DNA from: Robiginitomaculum sp.
GTDB taxonomy: Bacteria > Pseudomonadota > Alphaproteobacteria > Caulobacterales > Maricaulaceae
Direction: 5' to 3'
NCBI GenBank assembly: GCA_002733905.1
Contig: NVXK01000010.1
Coordinates: forward strand, 31,166 to 65,651
Length of the DNA stretch: 34,486 nucleotides
The translations under genes and the position numbers were made by a program. The notes under the pieces are model-generated. The model had not been told where the DNA came from, did not search any database, and worked only from the letters and a program-made list of their open reading frames with translations. This document shows, piece after piece, positions 8,087 through 16,283 of the stretch; the first letter of the stretch is position 1, and each line of letters opens with the position of its first letter.

Positions 8087-11000
8087 TTAGAATTTTTTGC
8101 TTATATCCACATAAAACGCCCGGCCACGCACACTGTGCATGCTGGATTTATAACCTCTGATCTCGTCATCATGACGGGGGGCTTCATTCGTGACATTATT
8201 GATGCCAAAGCGAACCCTTGAATTATTCAAAATTCCATCGCGGTCAGTTTCATATTGCACATAAACATTGCCCGTCGCCCAGTCTTTAATCCTGTGCGGC
8301 TCACCATCTGAATTCAAACCAGCACTGGTATCGATAAATTTACCGACATAATTCACCCGTGCGCCGCCGCCGAAACCACTCGGGTGACGCCATGTAAGAT
8401 TAGCTGAACCTCGGTATTTTGGCGTACCATTTACCTCGATCAAACTCCCCGCTCCTGAAACTGAAATAGAGGGATCAATCAAACCTGCATCGACGGCATC
8501 AGTAACAATGAGCGCTCTTGGCGAAGGTTGCACATAGAACCGTTTCATACGGGCAGCGTTGACTTTGACATCAAAGTCACCCAGCGCGGTATCGTGAATT
8601 TTGTAATAAACGGCATAATCAACACCACGAATATCTCGTGGTAATAAATTGAGGTATTGATCGTCGATATACAAAATATCACCAACCGCATCAATGCCCG
8701 TTCCTGCAAAAAATGCAATTTGGTCAACCGTTGGGGCCGCACGAACAACATTTGCATTGGAAGATCCCTGTAAGCGCAAAGCGTAATCCAGATCAACATG
8801 ATTGGCTCCGCCGAAAATACCGACAACACCTTGTTGCTTGATATCCCACCAATCAATTGTTGCCGTAAACCCGTTCAAAAAGCTGAGAGGTCCTTGAAGG
8901 CTCACCGGGTCAATAACAATACCAAAAGTCAGATTTTCATCGTCCTCTGGACTTAGATTTTTATTCCCGTCACGCCGTTCTTCGCGTGATTCTGTATATC
9001 CGTCGCAATCTGCGAAAGTTGCGAACGTTCCGTTACGAACGCCTGCTTCACAAAAAATACTGTCTTCATTTGTATTAGAACGGGCCACACCCAATTCATT
9101 GATTTGCTGTAGGTTCGGAGCTCTAAAGCCTTCAGACCAAGAGGCACGGCCTTTGAGCCAATCAAAAACTTCCCATGTGCCAGCAATTCTAGGCTTTAGA
9201 CCACTTGATCCAATATCGGAAAACTCTTCGATCCGCACAGCAAGTTGGGCATCAAGCCTACGCATTAAGGGTATGTTCTGGTTTTCCCCAATCACAGGAA
9301 TCAACAATTCGCCAAACGCAGAATACACTTCGCGTGAACCATTGGAATCAAATGTGGGAGATGAGCCCATGGCGTCACTTGCAGTAAAATCACCCGTGAC
9401 AGGATTGGTAAAGGTAATGGTTCCATCAAGTCGGTCATCGCGGTCTTCGTCATAGGACTCGTAACGCGCCTCCACACCAAACGCAGCTCCGATAGACCCG
9501 GCAGGCAATTCATAAAGGTCACCCTTTGACACTTTGAAATCGATTAAGGCCAGTTCGGTCGTACTCTGTCTTTGCACATCTATCAAAAATGTATCAATAA
9601 CGCTTTGTGGATTGGTCGTGCTATCAAGAGAATTTGGATTATTTGGATCTGCACCGTTAAAGAGGTTAAACGCGTTCGGAGTCTCATTATCCAGAGCCGC
9701 AGCAAATAATGTTGAGGACACCCGGTTATCGGTTATATCTGTGGTTCTGGCACGTGAGTATAGCGTGGCACTGTCCCAATCCCAGCCCTCAGCCCAGCTA
9801 GAACCGCCAAAGTAACCGCGTGCACCACCAAGAATACGGAATGTTGTATTCACGACATTAACATTGCGTTTACCGAGTTCAGTCAAGCGGATACGCGCAC
9901 CATCAACATATACTGGCAGGCCTTCATCAGGTACATTTGTGAGCCCTGGCAAGCGATTGGGGTTCAAAGTTCCATCGGAAAATCGAACGGGGCCAAACGG
10001 GTTCCAGTAATTGTTTCTTGGCACAACAATGTCACCGCTAGAAATCGGTGTAATTGCTTCGATAGTTGCATCGGTCTCGGCTCTGTAATAGCCCAGTTCG
10101 CCGTAAAGCTCGACATTACTATTAAGCTCGTGATTGAGAAAGACAAATGCATTGAGTCGGTCTCTATCAGAAATCAACGAGCGATCCGCACCCCGATTGT
10201 GACGCAAATCCCGATCAAGAGAGCTGTCATCAATACAAATACCGTCGGTGGCAAGATCATCAGCAGTTGTCCCCCGACAACCCGCAAACGTATCTGGTTG
10301 TATATGGAAACGGCCACTTGATGTGGTCAAGGTTGTGCCGTTTTGCCGCACCCGTGTAGAGCTACCTGTACGCAAGGTAAATTGGCCCCATGCAGTTCTC
10401 GTATGGCGGTTATCAAAAGATGTGTCGCCCTCAAAACTTGTACCGATCAATAAATCCCGACTGTCTGAATTAGCCGATAAGGCAATCTCATCAGAATTCA
10501 GACCATTTCGCACAGAATAACTGGCAGCAACAGAAATATTGGTACGATCTTCGTTAAAATTTTTCCCATAATTTACAGTAAGCTGTTGCTCATTTAACCC
10601 TGTATGCTCCCCTTTTGTTGCCCGAAATGATGTGGTCAGGCCTTCAAAATTATCTTTTAAAACCGCATTAAATACACCAGCGACTGCGTCTGACCCGTAA
10701 ATAGCCGAGGCACCGTCATTAAGAACCTCAACCCGTCTTATGCCAGCAACAGGCAAAGCATTCATATTGACAGTCACTGCTGGTACCCTGTTTTTTGTTT
10801 GCGTACCCGGATGGTTGACCACACGCCGTGAGTTTAACAAAACAAGCGTATTACCTGGCCCAATTGAGCGTAAGTTAATTGACGAGATATCGCCGCGCGA
10901 GTTGTTGACTGTGTTGTTATTGTCGTCCCGAAAGTCGATTTCGCCCTGTCCAGGCAAAGAGCGAATGAGATCTTCGCCGTCAAAACTACCAAGTGAGTCC

Positions 11001-11188
11001 AGATCACCTGCATTGAAAATCGTAACTGGCAATGTTTCAGTAACACGAGCCCCTTTAATATGGGTACCCGTTACGATAATTTCGTCGTCAATGCTGTTCT
11101 CGTCAGATGTTTGCGCCAAGGCCTGAGTGCCAAGCGATATAAACGCGGTAGAAAGTAATAGGTATTTGCTGATCGGTAAGTGCTTCAT
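8087..11188 (-). CDS. large TonB-dependent receptor
   Basis: A 1033-aa outer-membrane receptor. It has a Sec signal (cleavage after ALA, near residue 25), a TonB-box-like DDEIIVTGTHI, a plug with the family signatures RSIGPGNTLVLLNSRRV, VEVLNDGASAIYGSDAVAGV, a long barrel with SWSEGFRAPNLQQINELG, and the C-terminal FYVDISKKF ending in Phe. This belongs to the long receptor class common in Caulobacterales-like and sphingomonad genomes, often for peptides, glycans or other complex nutrients rather than siderophores. The ATG at 11188 is supported by AAGGGG at proper spacing. Two LysR genes lie upstream on the same strand and the D-amino-acid operon downstream, so import of D-amino-acid-containing peptides is a reasonable inference. 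No Fur-like box was seen in its promoter region. Confidence 0.95.
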   Translation of the reverse strand: MKHLPISKYLLLSTAFISLGTQALAQTSDENSIDDEIIVTGTHIKGARVTETLPVTIFNAGDLDSLGSFDGEDLIRSLPGQGEIDFRDDNNNTVNNSRGDISSINLRSIGPGNTLVLLNSRRVVNHPGTQTKNRVPAVTVNMNALPVAGIRRVEVLNDGASAIYGSDAVAGVFNAVLKDNFEGLTTSFRATKGEHTGLNEQQLTVNYGKNFNEDRTNISVAASYSVRNGLNSDEIALSANSDSRDLLIGTSFEGDTSFDNRHTRTAWGQFTLRTGSSTRVRQNGTTLTTSSGRFHIQPDTFAGCRGTTADDLATDGICIDDSSLDRDLRHNRGADRSLISDRDRLNAFVFLNHELNSNVELYGELGYYRAETDATIEAITPISSGDIVVPRNNYWNPFGPVRFSDGTLNPNRLPGLTNVPDEGLPVYVDGARIRLTELGKRNVNVVNTTFRILGGARGYFGGSSWAEGWDWDSATLYSRARTTDITDNRVSSTLFAAALDNETPNAFNLFNGADPNNPNSLDSTTNPQSVIDTFLIDVQRQSTTELALIDFKVSKGDLYELPAGSIGAAFGVEARYESYDEDRDDRLDGTITFTNPVTGDFTASDAMGSSPTFDSNGSREVYSAFGELLIPVIGENQNIPLMRRLDAQLAVRIEEFSDIGSSGLKPRIAGTWEVFDWLKGRASWSEGFRAPNLQQINELGVARSNTNEDSIFCEAGVRNGTFATFADCDGYTESREERRDGNKNLSPEDDENLTFGIVIDPVSLQGPLSFLNGFTATIDWWDIKQQGVVGIFGGANHVDLDYALRLQGSSNANVVRAAPTVDQIAFFAGTGIDAVGDILYIDDQYLNLLPRDIRGVDYAVYYKIHDTALGDFDVKVNAARMKRFYVQPSPRALIVTDAVDAGLIDPSISVSGAGSLIEVNGTPKYRGSANLTWRHPSGFGGGARVNYVGKFIDTSAGLNSDGEPHRIKDWATGNVYVQYETDRDGILNNSRVRFGINNVTNEAPRHDDEIRGYKSSMHSVRGRAFYVDISKKF

Positions 11189-11224
11189 GATATCCCCTTG
11201 AAATGTGAAGTCGACATTTGCTCC

Positions 11225-11254
11225 AATCTACCCATGCAAATAACGAACGGTCAA
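11225..11254 (-). promoter_or_regulatory. possible promoter of the large TonB receptor gene
   Basis: On the - strand, TTGACC (11249-11254) is followed after 18 bases by TAGATT (11225-11230), a weak match to a sigma-70 pair. It lies about 40 bases upstream of the start codon. The match is modest and only pattern-based. Confidence 0.3.
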
Positions 11255-11288
11255 ATACCAATAAATGCATCATATATAACTTTAGGTT

Positions 11289-11301
11289 ATGCACGGTGCA
11301 T
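11289..11301. promoter_or_regulatory. 13-bp palindrome, candidate LysR operator upstream of the receptor gene
   Basis: ATGCACGGTGCAT is a perfect palindrome around a single central base. It sits between the end of the first LysR gene and the receptor start, about 40 bases upstream of the possible -35 element, where LysR-type activators often bind. No binding evidence exists. Confidence 0.4.
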
Positions 11302-11319
11302 TTAGCATAGACCATAGCT

Positions 11320-12225
11320 CTATCGTTTGGTTTTTTTCAAAAACTGCTCCGTAACAGATAGCAGGGCCTTAATGAATCTATTGTGATCATCAGATGACGG
11401 CTCGTCAGACCTGGTTACGATGCTAATTTTAATGTCTACCAAATTCGAGATATTTTTAAATTGAACATCTGAAGTCATTTCAGAAAAACCTGTTATTTTG
11501 TCAATTATAGCTACACCTGCATTTTGGCGAACAAGTTGTTTTGCTATGTAATATGTTTCAACAATAATACGTGAATTTACATTAAACGCGAAAGCTTCGG
11601 TGAGTTTGTTAGCCAAGAGATGCCCAAGAACACTTTTCTCATTTAAAGTAATAAGGGGGAATTTTTCGATATCCCTCAATTCTATTTCATCTTTAGATGG
11701 GAGGCTATACCCGATTGGGGCAAGACAGACAAACTCTGTACACCCGATGACATTGGTACTGATTCCAGGAATATTAGGTGCTCCAAAAATCATGCCTATA
11801 TCTATAGTCCGTTTTTGTAGCGCTTTTATTATCTCCATACTATGCAAGGTCTCAACTTCAATTGTGATATCCGGATTTTGAGTAGAAAATTGCGCCAAAG
11901 CCTTTGGGCCTATTTCCAAGCCAAAAGCGGGTGTCATAGCAAACCGAATACGCCCTTTTTTATTGTTTGCTAACTGACGTGCAAATGATCTGAGTTCCGT
12001 AAATTTATTAAAAACAGGTTCTACCTGTTCAAATAAAACAATGCCCTTTTCCGTCGGCACCAGGCGGCCTTTGCGCCGCGCAAAGAGCTTGAAACCGAGT
12101 GAGTCTTCCGCATGTTTCAACACTTTACTCATACCTGGTTGCGATACATTTAATGCGCGGGCCGCAGCGCTTACAGATCCCGTTAAATATATAGCATGAA
12201 ACACTTCAATATGGCGTAGTTTCAC
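11320..12225 (-). CDS. LysR-family transcriptional regulator (copy 1)
   Basis: A 301-aa LysR regulator. The GTG at 12225 is chosen because GAGGGGAGGA precedes it and it gives the canonical N terminus KLRHIEVFHAIYL, matching its neighbour; an ATG at 12255 would add ten untypical residues. The winged helix-turn-helix occupies about residues 1-60 (SVSAAARALNVSQPGMSKV in the recognition region, then LGFKLFARRKGRLVPTEKG). The rest is the periplasmic-binding-like effector domain (RIRFAMTPAFGLEIGP, DIGMIFGAP, NAGVAIIDKITGF). It is a close paralogue of the gene immediately upstream. Location just before the large receptor and the D-amino-acid operon suggests control of those genes, although it is co-directional rather than divergent as is usual for LysR regulators. 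Confidence 0.92.
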   Translation of the reverse strand: MKLRHIEVFHAIYLTGSVSAAARALNVSQPGMSKVLKHAEDSLGFKLFARRKGRLVPTEKGIVLFEQVEPVFNKFTELRSFARQLANNKKGRIRFAMTPAFGLEIGPKALAQFSTQNPDITIEVETLHSMEIIKALQKRTIDIGMIFGAPNIPGISTNVIGCTEFVCLAPIGYSLPSKDEIELRDIEKFPLITLNEKSVLGHLLANKLTEAFAFNVNSRIIVETYYIAKQLVRQNAGVAIIDKITGFSEMTSDVQFKNISNLVDIKISIVTRSDEPSSDDHNRFIKALLSVTEQFLKKTKR

Positions 12226-12258
12226 AAATCCTCCCCTCTTTGGCAACAAAGCCATTTC

Positions 12259-12303
12259 CAGTAAAAATTGGCCCAGTAAGAATTAGCCTAACAAAAACTG
12301 GCA
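12259..12303. repeat. three imperfect 15-bp tandem repeats between the two LysR genes
   Basis: CAGTAAAAATTGGCC (12259-12273) is followed directly by CAGTAAGAATTAGCC (13 of 15 identical) and TAACAAAAACTGGCA (10 of 15). The array lies about 35 bases upstream of the GTG of LysR copy 1, so it may be a regulator-binding array or a slippage product. No gene overlaps it. Confidence 0.6.
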
Positions 12304-12335
12304 CGCTAAAACAAGTATGCCCTAACAATGTTTTC

Positions 12336-13238
12336 TTATTTTCCATTCTGTTTTTGCCATAAATCCAGTTCCGTTTTAAAGGCTTCCAAAAACACTTTTG
12401 CCGCTGTTGAAAGCGGGCTCGCTTCCAAATACAAGACGTTGATCTCAATTTCTATTCCAGGTTTGAGCTTTGCATGAGATAGGTCTTCAAATCCAGAAGC
12501 ACTGGCCGTAAATTCATCAACAATTGCAACGCCAACATCACGTGCGGCAAGGTTTTTAGCGACAAAACAGGACTCGGCAGCGACGATGGCTTCTAGGTTT
12601 TCACCTGCACTATTAATTTCTTCCCAAAGTTTCCCCCCCAGCGGGCCGCTCGGATTTAAAGAAATAATATCGTGTTTTAAAACGCGCTTAAGTGGCAGAC
12701 GCCCTGTTAATTTACTAAATCTATGTTTTTTGTAAACACATGCGTATTCGCACTTTCCCATCACTTTTCGCACAAGACCAACATGCCCAGGCGCATCGAA
12801 CACAAGACCAATATGTGTGTCAAACTCCCGCAATGATGCAATAAGGTCACTATAATGCAGGGTTTGCAATTCAAATGTCATTGTAGGGTGTGATTTTCGA
12901 ACCCTTGCGACTGCGCGCGGTAAAATCTCATAACTCAATCCAGTTACGGTTGAAATTTTCAATCGACCACCGAGAGCTTTTCTCAAATCTTGGCTTGTCC
13001 GCTGAACACGCGCGACACCTGCATAGACCTTACTCACCTCATCAAACAAAAGGTCCGCTTGCTGGGTAGGTACCAATCCACGTCCTGTGCGCGTGAACAA
13101 AGCAAACCCGATCTGGTCTTCGGCATGTTGCAATGCTTTGCTCACAGCAGGTTGCGAGACATTGAGTTTGCGCGCAGCCTTACTAACCGATTTATACCGA
13201 TATACTGTGTGAAATACTTCTATATGTCGTAACTTCAT
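12336..13238 (-). CDS. LysR-family transcriptional regulator (copy 2)
   Basis: A 300-aa LysR regulator starting at an ATG with AGGGGA upstream. The N-terminal helix-turn-helix (MKLRHIEVFHTVYRYKSV, then KAARKLNVSQPAVSKALQHA and IGFALFTRTGRGLVPT) is strikingly similar to copy 1, so the two arose by tandem duplication. The effector domains have diverged more (RLKISTVTGLSYEILP and HIGLVFDAPGHVGLV here). Divergence in ligand-binding domains with similar DNA-reading heads suggests overlapping operators but different inducers, which is inference. It is the first gene of the - strand run; the 327-base gap upstream should hold its promoter. Confidence 0.92.
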   Translation of the reverse strand: MKLRHIEVFHTVYRYKSVSKAARKLNVSQPAVSKALQHAEDQIGFALFTRTGRGLVPTQQADLLFDEVSKVYAGVARVQRTSQDLRKALGGRLKISTVTGLSYEILPRAVARVRKSHPTMTFELQTLHYSDLIASLREFDTHIGLVFDAPGHVGLVRKVMGKCEYACVYKKHRFSKLTGRLPLKRVLKHDIISLNPSGPLGGKLWEEINSAGENLEAIVAAESCFVAKNLAARDVGVAIVDEFTASASGFEDLSHAKLKPGIEIEINVLYLEASPLSTAAKVFLEAFKTELDLWQKQNGK

Positions 13239-13565
13239 AAATTTTCCCCTATATCAGACTAAAGCCAGACTTAAAATTTATCAATGAATACATGTTCATG
13301 ACAAATCAATCGGGTATCACCAAGGCTCAGATTAATGTTGAGTAGCGTGCACCAATAATTGCCCTCGTCCTGTTTTTTTATAACGGCATGTATAATACAG
13401 TCCAAAAATTTTCATTGCATTGGTTTGTAAAAGTCATAACAAACCTGTTCAATCCCCCGAACGTCACATTACAACTTTACATAATCATGGTGAAGAGTTT
13501 GTGTTTAAACTTCGAAACGAATCCTATAGGCTATTTATAAGAATTAAATAATTTCGGGGGAAATC
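13239..13565. other. divergent intergenic region between LysR copy 2 and the EEP-fold lipoprotein gene
   Basis: These 327 bases hold no convincing gene on either strand. I see the two ribosome sites at the edges, an imperfect inverted repeat ATGAA-N6-TTCAT at 13284-13299 that could be an autoregulatory LysR site, and AT-rich stretches such as GTATAATAC near 13390 and CTATTTATAAGAAT near 13531 that may contain -10 elements. No hairpin terminator or RNA gene is apparent. Confidence 0.5.
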
Positions 13566-14684
13566 ATGGAAAAAGAAAAATGCCTACGCGCCTCATTTGC
13601 GATAGCGTTTACGATTTTCCTAACGGCATGTACAACCCTGCGCCTTGCTGAACCCCTACTCTCTGAGCAAGTTACACTCTCGCTGCCTGACATCAAATAT
13701 GATGCGGGATCTGGAGAAAATTATACAGATATTGATGTGTTAATTTACAATGTTGCAGGACTCCCGTGGCCTATACGCAAAAACAGAACACATGCGATGA
13801 CATTGATTGGCGATGCTTTGTTAAAGGCACGTCATGAAGGCGAAGAGCCAGATATTATTTTAATTCAAGAAGGCTTTCGCAGAGGTACGCGACGATTACT
13901 AGAAAACAGCGGCTATCCAAATTGGGTGCGAGGGCCAGAAACACATGATTGGGCCCCCAAATTTTCATCGCGCGCCACACCACAATTTATTAAAGAACGG
14001 CGCATGCTTAAGGGTGAGAAGATTCGTAAAATTATGAATTCTGGGCTCTATGTTCTCAGCAATTTTCCTATCCGCAAAAAAGTAACAGCACCATTTTATT
14101 CAGGTGAATGTGCGGGCTTTGATTGCGGATCAAACAAAGGCGTTCTGTGGGCCGAAATTGAGGTGCCGGGCATGCCGGGATATTTACAAATTTTTACAAC
14201 ACACATGCAATCCCGTGAAGCCGCAGGCGTATCGTTTGCGCGTTCACTGACCGCATACAGTCTACAATTTGACGCGATGGACGAATTTATCGAAACCGTA
14301 TGGACTGAAGAACACCCTATGATTTTTGGTGGAGATTTTAACGCCAAAAATGCCAAAAAACGAATGGATTATTTGTCAGACAGCTCTGCGAGAAAGCCAA
14401 CGAAGCGCACAAAACTTGTCAAACTCACCCAACATTTTTGCGTCACCAATCCAAATATTTGCAAAGCAAACCTTGCTTCGGATGGCAATGCGCCTTGGCT
14501 CGATACACAAGATTGGCAAGGGTTTAGCTCTGGTACACAGGTCAAGGTTACGCCCATACGCATCATAGATATCGAGAATTTGATTGTCGAAGACGCACCA
14601 GAAATTAAAGGCAAGCGGACGCTCTCTGACCATGGGGCCGTATGGGTGCGTTATAGGTTAAGTTGGCGTGCCAGTTTTCAATAG
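13566..14684 (+). CDS. endonuclease/exonuclease/phosphatase-fold lipoprotein
   Basis: A 372-aa exported protein. Its start has CGGGGG before the ATG, and the signal peptide ends at the lipobox LTAC (Cys 22). The body shows the motifs of the DNase I-like EEP superfamily in order: DVLIYNVAGLPWP (metal/catalytic Asn near 62), PDIILIQEGF (metal-binding Glu near 102), FTTHMQSREAAG (His in the central strand), MIFGGDFNAKN (catalytic Asp and Asn near 259-261) and the closing LSDHGAVWVRY with the catalytic SDH. All catalytic residues appear present. Members cleave nucleic acids, inositol phosphates or sphingomyelin; an extracytoplasmic lipoprotein could be a nuclease or phosphodiesterase for nutrient release, but the substrate cannot be decided. 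It stands alone, ending at a strong hairpin. Confidence 0.85.
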   Translation: MEKEKCLRASFAIAFTIFLTACTTLRLAEPLLSEQVTLSLPDIKYDAGSGENYTDIDVLIYNVAGLPWPIRKNRTHAMTLIGDALLKARHEGEEPDIILIQEGFRRGTRRLLENSGYPNWVRGPETHDWAPKFSSRATPQFIKERRMLKGEKIRKIMNSGLYVLSNFPIRKKVTAPFYSGECAGFDCGSNKGVLWAEIEVPGMPGYLQIFTTHMQSREAAGVSFARSLTAYSLQFDAMDEFIETVWTEEHPMIFGGDFNAKNAKKRMDYLSDSSARKPTKRTKLVKLTQHFCVTNPNICKANLASDGNAPWLDTQDWQGFSSGTQVKVTPIRIIDIENLIVEDAPEIKGKRTLSDHGAVWVRYRLSWRASFQ

Positions 14685-14769
14685 AGGCAACACATTCTTT
14701 ACGCATAGGTAAAGCCTAAAACTTATGCAGACGTGAAACAAGCTATATGGTGCGAGCTGTGAAACATAG

Positions 14770-14806
14770 ATATGTGGCATTTTACGGAAGTGAAAATGCC
14801 ACATAT
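14770..14806. terminator. strong bidirectional hairpin between convergent genes
   Basis: ATATGTGGCATTTT (14770-14783) and AAAATGCCACATAT (14793-14806) form a perfect 14-bp stem with a 9-base loop. The A/T tracts in the stem and the position between the stops of the EEP gene (+) and the EF-hand gene (-) fit a shared terminator. Confidence 0.85.
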
Positions 14807-14820
14807 AATAATGGTTTTGT

Positions 14821-15387
14821 TTAGTATTTCGTCGCTTCGTCTTTGCTATCAACGACGCCGTCATTGTTACTGTCGAGGCGCTTGAACATGCGTTGGCCAC
14901 TGGCCTGAAATTCCTCGCGAGAAATAATACCGTTCTTGTCTTTGTCTAAAATACCAAAACGAACATAGGCTTGTTTCAATTGACGGTCACGCCGCGTTGC
15001 AAGGTCTTTCTCAAGCCGTGCTTCGTATTCAGCGACATATTCATCCGCCAATACATTACCGTCCGCATTGCCATCACGTGCATCATAACCTTTGTTACGG
15101 GCGGCACGATATTCTGCCACACTTACGCTTTTATCATTATTGGCGTCATAGCTGTCATAGAAATTACTTTTGCCATGTCCACCGCCATGACTTTTTTTCT
15201 TTTTGCTATAGTCTTTTTTAGCATGTTTTCCCTTAACCGCGTCTCCTTTTGACATGTGTGACTTATGGTCTGTTTTAGCATATGTATTACTGGTTTCATT
15301 ATTCGACGCAGCTTGTGTTGTTTCACAACCTGCAAAGGTGAACACGCTTGCGAAGGTCATCAGTAATATTTGTTTTGTAATTTTCAT
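14821..15387 (-). CDS. EF-hand calcium-binding lipoprotein
   Basis: A 188-aa exported protein with a signal ending near FAGC (lipobox-like, Cys about 20). A basic, His/Lys/Gly-rich linker follows (about residues 40-75, including KKKKSHGGGHGK), and then four EF-hand-type loops: DANNDKSVSVAE, DARDGNADGNVLADE (irregular), DKDKNGIISREE and DSNNDGVVDSKDE. The last two match the canonical DxDxDG loop well, the first two are degenerate. It likely binds Ca2+ or other divalent metal in the periplasm, and the His-rich linker could bind transition metals. It is the last gene of the operon, 27 bases after the DUF4198 gene, whose Fur-like box may therefore control both. Role in the metal cluster is inferred from position. 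Confidence 0.85.
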   Translation of the reverse strand: MKITKQILLMTFASVFTFAGCETTQAASNNETSNTYAKTDHKSHMSKGDAVKGKHAKKDYSKKKKSHGGGHGKSNFYDSYDANNDKSVSVAEYRAARNKGYDARDGNADGNVLADEYVAEYEARLEKDLATRRDRQLKQAYVRFGILDKDKNGIISREEFQASGQRMFKRLDSNNDGVVDSKDEATKY

Positions 15388-15414
15388 AATTTATCTTTCT
15401 TTTTCAATTGGGGT

Positions 15415-16230
15415 TTATGGTGTGACTTCGAATGTCAAAGATGTGGTGTAACTCCGCAAATCAGTCTCTGAACCTTCGGGCGCATCGGCTTTATGACGGG
15501 TCATAAGCAAATACATACCGGGTTGTTTGAAATCAATTTTCGTAACGGATTTCTTGCCTGTTTTTAGCTTCACTACACCTTTATCATCTGCGTACATGCC
15601 GCCGTCCCGATAGAGCGTCATGCTTTGATTTTTCATAGCTTTACCATCAAATGTCAGACGAAATGCGAATCCATCTTCGGCATAAATTTCATTAGGATGC
15701 GTAACAGGAATGATTGCCAAACGGCCGATACGTGTTTGCAGAACAGCAAGTGTCGGCGCGCCCTTTGTCACATAGGTATCAGCAATCGTTGCCGTTTGAG
15801 TCGTAATAGTTACGGCCCCTTCTGGCTGCGGTTTTTTCTTTCGGTCATGCCCGAACATAGACTGTAGGCTGCCATCTTTTAATTTATACATTTCCCCTTT
15901 ACGACCAAGGCGCTCGCCCGATGTAAAACGGTATGTACCATTATCTTCAATGGCTTGTTCAAGGATTGTGACCTGCTTATGGCTTTGTACCATGTCGAAA
16001 TTTTTACGTTCACCTTTAGGGGTATAAAAATGCCAGTTTTTTGATTTCACGACAACTTCAGGGTTCGAGAAACTTTCTGTAAATGACGATTCGAGCGTAA
16101 TCGTATTCCCACGCATTGTTGAAAATGTGTTCGGTTTTAAATAAGCCGTATGCGCCAAGGCAGTGCCTGTAGCGAATATACTCATCCCTACAACACCCAA
16201 AAGTGTTATGTTTAATTTCTTCAAAGACAT
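15415..16230 (-). CDS. DUF4198 periplasmic protein
   Basis: A 271-aa protein with a Sec signal ending in ALAHTAYLKP near residue 26; mature proteins of the DUF4198 (PF10670) family characteristically begin with such a His-containing, beta-rich segment. Further family-like segments are TITLESSFTESFSNPEV, LVVLQTRI-type strands (here LAVLQTRIGRLAIIPVTHPNEI), GFAFRLTFDGKAMKNQSM and the final QPGMYLLMTRHKA. DUF4198 proteins occur with nickel, cobalt and iron transport genes and are thought to bind metal or a metal complex in the periplasm, but no reaction is established. AAGGA precedes the ATG. A Fur-box-like palindrome 30 bases upstream suggests iron control. Confidence 0.85.
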   Translation of the reverse strand: MSLKKLNITLLGVVGMSIFATGTALAHTAYLKPNTFSTMRGNTITLESSFTESFSNPEVVVKSKNWHFYTPKGERKNFDMVQSHKQVTILEQAIEDNGTYRFTSGERLGRKGEMYKLKDGSLQSMFGHDRKKKPQPEGAVTITTQTATIADTYVTKGAPTLAVLQTRIGRLAIIPVTHPNEIYAEDGFAFRLTFDGKAMKNQSMTLYRDGGMYADDKGVVKLKTGKKSVTKIDFKQPGMYLLMTRHKADAPEGSETDLRSYTTSLTFEVTP

Positions 16231-16259
16231 ATTAAATTCCTTTTCTAATATTTATTATT

Positions 16260-16278
16260 ATTGATAATGATTCGCAAT
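16260..16278. promoter_or_regulatory. Fur-box-like palindrome upstream of the DUF4198/EF-hand operon
   Basis: ATTGATAATGATTCGCAAT resembles the Fur consensus: the left half TGATAAT is perfect, the right half ATTCGCA matches ATTATCA at five of seven positions, and the outer ATTG/CAAT pair symmetrically. It lies between the tonB stop (16284) and the DUF4198 start (16230). Confidence 0.65.
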
Positions 16279-16283
16279 TGCAA

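Noticed and set aside
12206-12448. Short - strand frame spanning the gap between the two LysR genes
   Set aside because: It overlaps the 3' end of LysR copy 2 in another frame and the repeat array; no ribosome site or protein-like composition.
13381-13632. TAACGGCATGTA present at 13381 and again at 13621
   Set aside because: A 12-base match, once non-coding and once within the EEP signal-peptide region; no symmetry or further similarity, so probably chance.
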